A DNA stretch of 64,000 nt from Halopelagius inordinatus. GTDB taxonomy: Archaea > Halobacteriota > Halobacteria > Halobacteriales > Haloferacaceae. The position numbers were made by a program, and so were the translations under genes. The DNA is taken from contig NZ_FOOQ01000006.1 of NCBI RefSeq assembly GCF_900113245.1, positions 106,578 through 170,577 on the forward strand, in the 5' to 3' direction. Under the pieces are notes generated by a model. The model saw only the letters and a program-made list of their open reading frames with translations, was not told where the DNA came from and did not search any database. Shown here in pieces: positions 27,298-35,333 of this stretch (positions are counted from its first letter, which is position 1; each line of letters starts with the position of its first letter).

Positions 27298-28068
27298 CTA
27301 CGAGAACTTGGTGTTGAGTTCGATGACGTTTGCCGCACGCTGTACGTGGTCCGAGAGTTCGCCGTGGAGTTTGTCCTCGGTGAACCGACTCGACGGGCCG
27401 GTGATGCTGACCGCGCCGAGGATGTCCTCGCCGTTCCTGACCGGCGCGGAGACGCAGCGGAGTCCCTCGATGTTCTCCTCGTCGTCGATGCCGAACCCGC
27501 GTTCCCGGATGGCTTCGAGGTTCTCGTACAGTTCCGATTCGCTCGTCACGGTGTTCGCGGTCACCGGTTCGAACGACATCGACTGGACGATCTCCTCGGT
27601 GCGTTCCGCCGGGAGGTACGCGAGGATGGTCTTTCCCAACGACGTAGAGTACATGGGCGCCTGGGTTCCGACCCGAGAGCGGGTTTCGACGGCGTACTCT
27701 CCCGCGGCCTTGTAGAGATACGACACCTGTCCGTGCTCTTCGATGCCGAACTGGACGATTTCGCCCGTCTCCTCGGCCAATGCATCGACCTGTTCGCGGA
27801 TGACGTCGTAGTTCCCGACCTGTTCGCGGACGTGCGTCGCCATGTCGAGAAAGCGGAGGCTGAGACGGTAGCCGTCCCTCTCGCGGACGAGTATCTTGCG
27901 CTCTTCGAGGGTTCTGAGGTGACTGTGGACGGTGCTCTTCGAGTGCCCCAACTCGTCGGCGATTTCGGTCACGCCGATTCGACCCCGTTCCTGCAAGAGG
28001 TCGATGACGTTGAACGCTATCTTCACCGACCGGATGGTGCGTCCCTTGCGTCTGTCAGTCTCTGGCAT
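27298..28068 (-). CDS. IclR-family transcriptional regulator
   Basis: The 256-residue regulator has an N-terminal winged helix (about 12-75; GVTEIADELGHSKSTVHSHL) and the C-terminal IclR effector domain (from ~85; SLGKTILAYLP, IEGLRCVSAPVRNG). Such proteins sense sugar or organic acids. I start at the ATG at 28068; nine codons upstream are open but lack family likeness. TATA-like ACTTATGT (28092-28099) gives a leaderless mRNA, with a 17-base palindrome directly upstream of it. Divergent to the FAH-family gene, its likely target besides itself. Confidence 0.93.
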   Translation of the reverse strand: MPETDRRKGRTIRSVKIAFNVIDLLQERGRIGVTEIADELGHSKSTVHSHLRTLEERKILVRERDGYRLSLRFLDMATHVREQVGNYDVIREQVDALAEETGEIVQFGIEEHGQVSYLYKAAGEYAVETRSRVGTQAPMYSTSLGKTILAYLPAERTEEIVQSMSFEPVTANTVTSESELYENLEAIRERGFGIDDEENIEGLRCVSAPVRNGEDILGAVSITGPSSRFTEDKLHGELSDHVQRAANVIELNTKFS

Positions 28069-28101
28069 ATCCGAGCGAACGGTACGACTCCACATAAGTC
28101 T

Positions 28102-28118
28102 GTTCCCGCGTCGGGAAC
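28102..28118. promoter_or_regulatory. Candidate IclR operator (17-base palindrome)
   Basis: GTTCCCG-CGT-CGGGAAC: perfect 7-bp arms with a 3-base centre. It abuts the TATA/BRE side of the IclR promoter and lies in the 132-base gap to the divergent FAH gene. A GTTC-N9-GAAC element of equal length occurs at the same relative place before the second IclR gene (35260-35276). Confidence 0.55.
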
Positions 28119-28200
28119 GCCGCCGGTCTGTCGGTTCCGCGCGTCGGCCGATTGTCCGGATACCGAAGAGTTATGCGGTAGCGCTTCGCACGACCGAGTG

Positions 28201-29049
28201 ATGCGGTTCGTACGATTCACAGCAGACGGAAGCGTCGCTTGGGGCGTCCAAGTCGACGACCAGGTGCACGACCTTCGGGCGCACGCCACCGGCGTGCCCT
28301 CGTACAGCGATGTCGCGTATCCGGGGTACCGAAACCGGGTTCGAGACGCGGTCGACCGGGGGTCGCTCCCGGTCCACGAGGTAGGCGAGGTGAAACTGTT
28401 AGCTCCGGTACCGAAACCCGGCAAGATGATCTGCGTCGGTCTGAACTACCACGACCACGCCGAAGAACAGGACGAAGACGTGCCCGAGAAACCGATGCTC
28501 TTCGCGAAGGCGTCCTCGTCGGTGACCAACCCCGAGGACCCCATCGTCCACCCGAACGACGTCGAACAGGTCGACTACGAAGTCGAACTGGGGGTCGTCG
28601 TCGGACGCACCGCCCGAAACGTGGACGAAGCGGACGCCGCCGACTACGTCGCGGGATACACCGTCGTCAACGACGTGAGCGCACGCGACGCGCAGTTCGA
28701 AGACGAACAGTTCTTCCGCGGGAAGAGTTACGACACGTTCGCTCCGATGGGTCCGGCCCTCGTCACGGGCGACGAACTGGACCCGAACGACTTAGCGGTG
28801 GAGTGTACCGTCAACGGTGACGTAAAGCAGTCCTCGACGACGGCGGAGTTCATCTTCGACGTCGGCGAACTCGTCGAATATCTCTCTCACCGGATGACGC
28901 TCCACCCCGGCGACGTCATCTCGACGGGGACGCCCGGCGGCGTCGGCATCTTCCGCGACCCGCCGGAACTGCTCGACGCCGGCGACTCCGTCACCGTCTC
29001 CGTCGAGGGCGTCGGCGACCTGACGAACCCCGTCGTCGCCGACGACTGA
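28201..29049 (+). CDS. Fumarylacetoacetate hydrolase (FAH)-family protein
   Basis: This 282-residue FAH-fold enzyme shows the core motifs KMICVGLNYHDHAEE, the metal-binding VDYEVELGVVVG, GYTVVNDVSARD, GKSYDTFAPMGPA and GDVISTGTPGGVG. Family members hydrate or hydrolyse diketo acids with Mg. In haloarchaeal and bacterial non-phosphorylating rhamnose or arabinose routes, an FAH protein cleaves 2,4-diketo-3-deoxy acids; that fits the enolase and lactonase genes here but is inference. Leaderless start at 28201 after GAGTTATG (about 28167-28174). Divergent to the IclR gene. Confidence 0.9.
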   Translation: MRFVRFTADGSVAWGVQVDDQVHDLRAHATGVPSYSDVAYPGYRNRVRDAVDRGSLPVHEVGEVKLLAPVPKPGKMICVGLNYHDHAEEQDEDVPEKPMLFAKASSSVTNPEDPIVHPNDVEQVDYEVELGVVVGRTARNVDEADAADYVAGYTVVNDVSARDAQFEDEQFFRGKSYDTFAPMGPALVTGDELDPNDLAVECTVNGDVKQSSTTAEFIFDVGELVEYLSHRMTLHPGDVISTGTPGGVGIFRDPPELLDAGDSVTVSVEGVGDLTNPVVADD

Positions 29050-29068
29050 GTCCCGCCTCCTCCGTTCG

Positions 29069-29086
29069 CGTTTTTCTCTCCGCTCT
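29069..29086 (+). terminator. T-rich terminator-like run
   Basis: CGTTTTTCTCTCCGCTCT follows the FAH stop by ~20 bases, and a longer AT-rich stretch (about 29140-29180) follows before the convergent GH3 gene. Oligo-T runs act as archaeal terminators. Confidence 0.4.
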
Positions 29087-29269
29087 TTGCGTCCGTCTCT
29101 GGTCGACCGTCCGAGACTGACGGTAGTGGTGACGCGACAGATACTATTATATTATTTAAATACTAACAGTAATTAGCAGCATCGCTTTCGTCTCACCCAT
29201 CTCTGTCCGGACCGGTCCTCCGACGAACGAGGGGCCGGTGGCGCGAGTCGAACGCAGTGTGCGGGCGCC

Positions 29270-31546
29270 TCAGTTCCGTCCGGGTTCGACGGTTAGCGTA
29301 GTCGTCTCTTCCTCGCAGGAGAAGACGAACTCGCCGGGTTCGACCCGTTCGTAGTCGCGCCCGCGGACGGCGAGGGCGTCTGCGGGCACCGTCATCTCCA
29401 ACTCGGCGGATTCGCCGGGTTCGAGCGACGCCTTGGCGAATCCGACGTGTTCTCGGACGGGCGTGACGCGGGAACTTACTACGTCCTCGACGAAGAGGTC
29501 GACCGACCGGTCACCCGCCCGGTCTCCGACGTTCTCGACGGTGACGGAGGCCGTAATCTCCCCCGCGGGGCCGATGCTCTCCGAGGAGAGCGTCAGGCCC
29601 GACACCTCGAAGTCGGTGTAACTCAGGCCGTGGCCGAAGGGGTAGAGGGGGTCGTACGAATCGGGGTGTTCGTCCGCGCCGATGGGCGTCGGATGCGGCA
29701 GATAGTCGAACACCGTCGGCAGGTGTCCCGCAGACCGCGGGACGGAGACGGGGAGACGACCGCTCGGGTTGTGGCGACCGAACACCGTCTCCGCTATCGC
29801 CGTGCCGCCGTCCATCCCGGGGTAGTAGGCCGTGAGGATGCCCGGAACGTTCTCGTCCGCCCACGGAATCGAGAGGGGGCGGCCGGAGACGAGGACGAGA
29901 ACCGTCGGCGTCTCCGTGGCCTGCACCGCCTCCAGCAGGTTCTGTTGCGCCTCGGGGAGTTCTAACTGCGTCCGCGTCGGGAAATCGCCGGTCGGCCGGT
30001 TCATCTGTTGGGGTCCGAACTCGTGGATGTACCAGTCCTCTCCGAGGACGACGACTGCGGCGTCGGCGTCTTCGGCGGCGTCCGCCGCGGCGTCGACGTC
30101 CGCCTCTTCCGTGATGGTTGCCCCCGGTTCGTACGTCACCGACTCCTCGCCGACCACGTCTTCGATACCCTCTCGCACCGTCACGCCCTGTAGGTCCGAG
30201 TCGTCCATCACGCTCCACCCGCCGAACTGGTGGTGCAGGTCGTCCGCGTTCGGTCCGGTGACGAGTACGTCGTCGAGCGATTCCGAGAGGGGGAGGACGC
30301 CGTCGTTCTTCAGAAGCGTCATCGAGTCGCGCGCGGCGTCGAGCGATGCCTCGCGGTGGTCGTCGTTCGCGAGGGTGTCAGTCGCGCCGTCGGGGTCGAC
30401 GTAGGGGTCCTCGAACAGGCCGAGTCGCGCCTTCAGTTCGAGGATGCGGCGGACGCTCTCGTCGAGGCGGCGTTCCGACAACTCCTCTTTGCGGACGAGT
30501 TCGACCACCTCTTCGGCGTAGTCCGGCCCGCCGACCGAGACGAGGTCCAGACCGGCGGTGAACGCCTGCCACGCTGACGTGCGCCGCGAGTCGGACGTCC
30601 CGTGGTCCTCGTGGAGGTGGTCGACGCCGCCCCAATCCGAGGTGACGAAGCCGTCGAAGCCGAGTTCGCCGCGCAGGAGGTCCGTCAGGAACCGCTCTGA
30701 CCCGTGGGCGGGTTCGCCGTCGATGGAGTTGTAACATGGCATCACCGCGTCCACGCCCTCGTCGAGCACTCGTTCGAACGCCGGGAGGAACGTCCGGCGG
30801 AAGGTCGACTCCGATATCTCGACGACCGAGGCGTCCTCTCCGCGTTCTGGCTGCCCGTAGGCGGGGAAGTGTTTCGCCGTCGCGGCGATGGTCGGGTCAT
30901 CACCAGAACGCTCCGCGTTCTGGTTAGCAGACGAGACGCGAAGCGTCTCGTCAACGTCGCCGTCCCCGCGCAGGCCGCGCGCCTCGGCGGCGGCGAGTTC
31001 GCCGCAGAGGTAGGAACTCTCACCGTACGTCTCGAACACCCGCCCCCAGCGCTGGTCACGGGCCACGTCGAGCGTCGGACCGTAGTTGAGCGTCGCACCC
31101 GTCGCCCGCGCCTCTCGCCCCGTTATCTCGCCGCCGCGTTCGACGAGGGTCGGGTCTCGGGTCGCCGCCATTCCGACGTTGTGCGGGAAGACGGTCGCGC
31201 CGTTGATGTACGCGTGCCCGTGAACGGCGTCGACGGGAACCGAGAGAGGAATTCCCAGACGCGTCTCCTCGACTGCGTGTCGCTGGAGGCGGTTCGCCAC
31301 CTCCGCGGCCCGTGCGGGGTCGTCGAGCGTCGTGATACCGATACCGAACGGCGACACCGCGCCGATGTGGTCCTCCGTGATCTCCCGTTCGGCGTCTTCG
31401 AGCGTTTTCTCGGTTCCCAACTTCCCGACGTACGTCCCAGCGAGTTGCCCGGCCTTCTCTTCGAGCGTCATCTCGGCGAGCAACTCGTCGATGTCGTCGG
31501 CCGAAACCTCCGGGCGCGGTCGGCCGTTCTCCGTTTCGGAGTCCAT
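29270..31546 (-). CDS. GH3-family beta-glycosidase
   Basis: The 758-residue glycoside hydrolase 3 protein has the three usual parts: N-terminal barrel with nucleophile D304 (FVTSDWGG) and the KHF motif (225-227), the alpha/beta sandwich, and a C-terminal fibronectin III-like domain (from ~640). It releases terminal beta-linked sugars; no signal peptide. An oddity is that residues about 197-214 come from DNA with two adjacent perfect hairpins (30903-30923, 30930-30952), which looks like an in-frame insertion just before the conserved TIAATAKHF segment. The ATG at 31546 is preferred; one at 31573 has AAGGAG too close to it. Confidence 0.92.
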   Translation of the reverse strand: MDSETENGRPRPEVSADDIDELLAEMTLEEKAGQLAGTYVGKLGTEKTLEDAEREITEDHIGAVSPFGIGITTLDDPARAAEVANRLQRHAVEETRLGIPLSVPVDAVHGHAYINGATVFPHNVGMAATRDPTLVERGGEITGREARATGATLNYGPTLDVARDQRWGRVFETYGESSYLCGELAAAEARGLRGDGDVDETLRVSSANQNAERSGDDPTIAATAKHFPAYGQPERGEDASVVEISESTFRRTFLPAFERVLDEGVDAVMPCYNSIDGEPAHGSERFLTDLLRGELGFDGFVTSDWGGVDHLHEDHGTSDSRRTSAWQAFTAGLDLVSVGGPDYAEEVVELVRKEELSERRLDESVRRILELKARLGLFEDPYVDPDGATDTLANDDHREASLDAARDSMTLLKNDGVLPLSESLDDVLVTGPNADDLHHQFGGWSVMDDSDLQGVTVREGIEDVVGEESVTYEPGATITEEADVDAAADAAEDADAAVVVLGEDWYIHEFGPQQMNRPTGDFPTRTQLELPEAQQNLLEAVQATETPTVLVLVSGRPLSIPWADENVPGILTAYYPGMDGGTAIAETVFGRHNPSGRLPVSVPRSAGHLPTVFDYLPHPTPIGADEHPDSYDPLYPFGHGLSYTDFEVSGLTLSSESIGPAGEITASVTVENVGDRAGDRSVDLFVEDVVSSRVTPVREHVGFAKASLEPGESAELEMTVPADALAVRGRDYERVEPGEFVFSCEEETTTLTVEPGRN
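30903..30952. repeat. Twin perfect hairpins inside the GH3 gene
   Basis: Hairpin A: CCAGAACGC, loop TCC, GCGTTCTGG (30903-30923). Hairpin B: GACGAGACGC, loop GAA, GCGTCTCGTC (30930-30952). They are six bases apart and encode about 17 residues of the GH3 protein in frame. Hairpin B shares the GCGAAGCG core with the intergenic hairpin at 26645. Confidence 0.65.
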
Positions 31547-31682
31547 GACCCACGCATCTCGGACCGACGACATAACTCCTTGGGACCCGTTCGAGTCGTC
31601 GGACTCATCTATCGGTGACGACGGACCCCGACGTCGTGCGACGGTGCGGTGGCTTTTTTGACCGCGGCGACGAGGGTCCGCC

Positions 31683-32882
31683 ATGACAGATACGCCGTTC
31701 CGAACGCCCGCGTGGTTGCGCCGAGACGCCCTCGGCGTCCTCGACTTTCACAGAGAGCGTTCGCTCGACACTCACTTCGGTGGCTACACCGCGCAGGTCA
31801 GCGACAGAGACGGTGCCGTCTACGACCAACGGACGAAACATCTCGTCCCGACGGCGCGGTTCGTCTTCGGATTCAGCGTCGGCAAACTCTTAGACGGCCC
31901 CGTCTGGTGCGAACCCGCCGCCGAACACGGCCTCGCCTATCTCCGGAACGTCGCCTACGACGAGGAACGCGGCGGTTACGGCTGGCAGTTCGAGGGGCGC
32001 GACGTCGTAGACGCCACCCGCGCGACTTACGGTCACGCGTTCGTCCTTCTCGCGTACGCGACGGCCGCCCGCGCGGACGTCGGCGACGTCGAACATCTCG
32101 TCGCGGAGACGGCCGATCTGTTGGACGAGCGATTCTTCGAACCCGACCACGGCGCGTACGCGAGTAACCGGACGGCGGCGTGGGACCCCGTCGAACCCTC
32201 GTACCGCGGCCAGAACGCCAACATGCACGCCTGCGAGGCCTTGCTCGCGGCGTACGAGGCGGTCGGCGGCGAACGCTATCTCGAACGCGCGACGACCGTC
32301 GCAGAGACGATTGCCCGCGACAGGGCCGACGCCGCCGACGGCTTGCTCTGGGAGCATTTCACCGAAGACTGGGCGGTCGATTGGGAGTACAACCGCGACC
32401 AGAAGGCCGACCTGTTCCGTCCGTGGGGATACCAGCCAGGCCACCTCCTCGAGTGGTCGAAACTGCTCGTCCAACTCGACGAACACGACGACGCCGACTG
32501 GTACGTGGACCGCGCAGAGCGGTTCTTCGAGGCGGCCGTCGAAGACGGCTGGGACGACGAACGCGGCGGGTTCTACTACACGTTCGACCGCGAGGGGTCG
32601 CCCATCGTCGAGGACAAGTACACGTGGGCGCTGGAGGAGGGACTCGGCGCGGCCGCCCGACTCGGCGCGGCCACCGGCGACGACGACTACTGGGAGTGGT
32701 TCGACACCATCCACGCCTACCTCGACGAGTACGCCACCAACCACTCGCTGGGCATCCGGTACGAACGGCTCACCCCCGAGGGCGAACCACACCCGACCAT
32801 CGACGAGACGCCGAAGGTCAAGAGCGGCTACCACCACGTGAACTCCTGTTACGAGGCGCTGAAGGCTCTCGACGCCGTCTGA
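31683..32882 (+). CDS. AGE-family sugar epimerase/isomerase
   Basis: A 399-residue (alpha/alpha)6-barrel protein of the N-acylglucosamine 2-epimerase family, which includes mannose isomerase, cellobiose 2-epimerase and sulfoquinovose isomerase. Family segments are RFVFGFSVGKLL, YGHAFVLLAYA, NANMHACEALLAAYE, RPWGYQPGHLLEWSKLL and KSGYHHVNSCYEAL, with several conserved His. Cytoplasmic. It starts leaderless at 31683 after a GCTTTTTTGA box (about 31650-31660) and is divergent to the GH3 gene, so it may isomerise a sugar released by it (inference). Confidence 0.9.
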   Translation: MTDTPFRTPAWLRRDALGVLDFHRERSLDTHFGGYTAQVSDRDGAVYDQRTKHLVPTARFVFGFSVGKLLDGPVWCEPAAEHGLAYLRNVAYDEERGGYGWQFEGRDVVDATRATYGHAFVLLAYATAARADVGDVEHLVAETADLLDERFFEPDHGAYASNRTAAWDPVEPSYRGQNANMHACEALLAAYEAVGGERYLERATTVAETIARDRADAADGLLWEHFTEDWAVDWEYNRDQKADLFRPWGYQPGHLLEWSKLLVQLDEHDDADWYVDRAERFFEAAVEDGWDDERGGFYYTFDREGSPIVEDKYTWALEEGLGAAARLGAATGDDDYWEWFDTIHAYLDEYATNHSLGIRYERLTPEGEPHPTIDETPKVKSGYHHVNSCYEALKALDAV

Positions 32883-33121
32883 TCGCCCCGCCTTTCTGCT
32901 CTGAAGCGAGGCCGCGAAACGGCCGACTCTCACCCGCGGATGTCGGATAGTTCCGTCGCCGTATCCACCCGCCGTTCGAACGCCTCACGAGACACCTCTG
33001 TTCCCGGAGACGACGAGCGACCGACTTCCATTACATTACTATGTCTGTAAACTAAGCGCCGTTCTCGGTCGTCGCGTCCCCTCTCGGCGGTTTTATGTCT
33101 GAGACGGGTGTATCTCGGCCC

Positions 33122-34348
33122 GTGACGACCGACGCACCGCAGTTCGAGTTCGAGTACAGTCCCGGAAAGATACGCTGTGGCGAGGGGTGCGTAGCGGAGA
33201 TCGGAGCGGAACTCGCTCGGCGGGACCTCTCGCGCGCGATGATCGTCTCCGGTTCGACGGTCGGTTCGACGCCCGCGGTGATGGACCCGGTGCGAGACGG
33301 ACTCGGCGACGCCTTCGTCGAACTGTTCTCCGAGACGACACCGGAGAAGTATCTGAAGACTGCGGTCGACGGGGCGCGAGTCGCCCGCGAGAACGACGTG
33401 GATACGCTCGTCGCCGTCGGCGGCGGCAGCAGTCTCGACACGGCCAAGACGATGAGCGCGCTTCTCTCGCACGACGCGCCGCTCGAAGAGACGGCGGAGA
33501 CGGCCGTAAAGAGCGGAACCGTCCCCGTCGCCTCCGACGGGCAACCGACGCCCGTGGTGGCCGTTCCGACGACGCTGGCCGGGGCGGATCTCTCGGTCAT
33601 CGCGGGCGTGAAACTCACGCTCGACCCGGGCGACGCGCCGGACCGAGACATCCCGAACGGATCGGTCAGCGACTCGCGACTCATGCCGTCTGCGCTCTTC
33701 TACGACCCCAACCGCTACCGGACGACGCCCGCGTCCGTCCTCAGGGCGTCGGCGATGAACGGCTTCAACAAAGGCGTCGAGATGCTGTACTCGCCGTACG
33801 CGACACCCGTCACCGACGGGACGGCCGTTCGCGGCCTCCGCCTTCTCCAGTCCGGACTCGGAACGCTCGGAGACGACCCGATGGACGACGAACGCCTCTA
33901 CGAGACGCTCGCCGGTATCGTGAGCGTCCAGTACGGTATATCGACGCCCGGACGGTACAGAGCGTCCATCGTTCACGCCTTCGGACACGGCTTCTCGCAC
34001 GACTACGACGCCCACCAAGGGACGGTCCACGGCATCGTGACGCCGCACGTTCTCCGATACGTCTTCGACAACGCTGACGGTCGAAGGCACCTGTTGGCGG
34101 AGGCGTTCGACATCCGAACCGGGGGTAAAACCGACGCCGAGGTGGCCGACGCCGTTATCGACGCCGTCGTCGGCGTGCGCGACTCCCTCGAACTCCCCAC
34201 CCGCCTTCGGGAGATAGACGGCCTCGAACGGGGCCACCTCCCGGGCGTTGCACGGGAGATTCGCGACGACGGACTCGTGGACGTCGCGCCGTCGGGTGTC
34301 GACCCGACGGCAGAAGAGATAGTGGAGGTTCTCGAACGGGCTTGGTGA
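33122..34348 (+). CDS. Iron-containing alcohol dehydrogenase
   Basis: The 408-residue group III alcohol dehydrogenase has the N-terminal NAD domain (VAVGGGSSLDTAKT, PTTLAGADLS) and the metal-site helices with conserved His (IVHAFGHGFSHDYDAHQGTVHG). Relatives reduce maleylacetate or oxidise diols and hydroxy acids. I prefer the GTG at 33122 because the TATA-like TTTTATG (33090-33096) would put transcription start there; an ATG at 33095 overlaps that box. It precedes the second IclR gene (convergent), and may act on a metabolite of the organic-acid locus. Substrate unknown. Confidence 0.88.
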   Translation: MTTDAPQFEFEYSPGKIRCGEGCVAEIGAELARRDLSRAMIVSGSTVGSTPAVMDPVRDGLGDAFVELFSETTPEKYLKTAVDGARVARENDVDTLVAVGGGSSLDTAKTMSALLSHDAPLEETAETAVKSGTVPVASDGQPTPVVAVPTTLAGADLSVIAGVKLTLDPGDAPDRDIPNGSVSDSRLMPSALFYDPNRYRTTPASVLRASAMNGFNKGVEMLYSPYATPVTDGTAVRGLRLLQSGLGTLGDDPMDDERLYETLAGIVSVQYGISTPGRYRASIVHAFGHGFSHDYDAHQGTVHGIVTPHVLRYVFDNADGRRHLLAEAFDIRTGGKTDAEVADAVIDAVVGVRDSLELPTRLREIDGLERGHLPGVAREIRDDGLVDVAPSGVDPTAEEIVEVLERAW

Positions 34349-34452
34349 ACGACCCTCCGTCATCTACTCGGCGGGGTCGCGAGATAGCGGGAAGGAGACC
34401 CCCCGGGACCCGACGAACTATCGTTACAGACTAATTCGACATTATCGAACAA

Positions 34453-35226
34453 CTACGAGTACGCGATGTTCAGTTCGAGTTCGTTGGCGGCACCCAAGAG
34501 GAGGTTCGGCAACTCCTCTTCGAACCACTCGCCTTTCAGACGGTGCGAGGGTCCCGAGACGCTGAGTGCGCCGATCGTCTCGCCGTCCACGCGGACGGGG
34601 ACGCCGACGGCGTTGAGTCCCTCGATGTTCTCCTGTCGGTTGAAACTGTAGCCTCTGTCGCGGATTTCCTCCAGTTCGCCGTGCAGGACCTCTACGTCGG
34701 TTATCGTCGCGTCCGTCATCGGTTCGAAGTCCGTCTGTTCGATTACTTCGAACAACCGATCTTCGGGGAGTCCCGCGAGGATGGCTTTCCCCGCCGCCGT
34801 GGAGTGCAGGGGGATTCGGCTTCCGATACCCGGGTCGGTCATGACCGCGCGTTCGCCGACTGACCGGCAGAGATACACCGCCTCGCCGTGTTCTTCGACG
34901 AGAAACTGCGCTCGTTCGGCCGTCTCGTCGGCTATCTCGTCGACTTTGTCCCGAGCGAGCGTGTAGCCGCGTTGGCGGTCACGCGCCCGTTGGCCCAAGT
35001 CGAAAAAGCGGAGTCCGACGTGGTATCCGTCGGACTGTCGGACGACGTACCCCAGCGTTTCGAGCGTTCGGAGGTGCCGGTGGACGGTGCTCTTTGCGTA
35101 CTCTAACTCCGCCGTCACTTCGGTGACTGTCATCCCGTCGTTCGTTTTCAGACACTCGACGACGTCGAACATGGTCTGGGCCGACCGGACCGTGTCCATC
35201 TTCCCCGCCTCGTCTGCGTTGTTCAT
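34453..35226 (-). CDS. IclR-family transcriptional regulator (second)
   Basis: A 257-residue IclR regulator similar in layout to the one at 27298: winged helix at about 15-75 (TVTEVTAELEYAKSTVHRHL) and effector domain with TAAGKAILAGLPE and IEGLNAVGVPVRVDG. TATA-like CTACTAAAGT (about 35248-35257) gives a leaderless start at the ATG at 35226, and a GTTCG/CGAAC inverted repeat lies right upstream. Divergent to MmgE/PrpD, so it likely controls the four-gene CoA pathway. Confidence 0.93.
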   Translation of the reverse strand: MNNADEAGKMDTVRSAQTMFDVVECLKTNDGMTVTEVTAELEYAKSTVHRHLRTLETLGYVVRQSDGYHVGLRFFDLGQRARDRQRGYTLARDKVDEIADETAERAQFLVEEHGEAVYLCRSVGERAVMTDPGIGSRIPLHSTAAGKAILAGLPEDRLFEVIEQTDFEPMTDATITDVEVLHGELEEIRDRGYSFNRQENIEGLNAVGVPVRVDGETIGALSVSGPSHRLKGEWFEEELPNLLLGAANELELNIAYS

Positions 35227-35259
35227 ACCGCGGAGGATGTGCCGGACCTACTAAAGTTT

Positions 35260-35276
35260 GTTCGACGATGCCGAAC
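35260..35276. promoter_or_regulatory. Candidate IclR operator (17-base inverted repeat)
   Basis: GTTCG-ACGATGC-CGAAC sits directly upstream of the IclR TATA box, in the 107-base gap to the divergent MmgE/PrpD gene. Same span and same outer GTTC/GAAC as the element at 28102-28118. Confidence 0.55.
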
Positions 35277-35333
35277 GAATATCGGCGCGCCGGGAGACGA
35301 ACGCTTAACTGTCGGGACGCGGCAGTCTATCGC

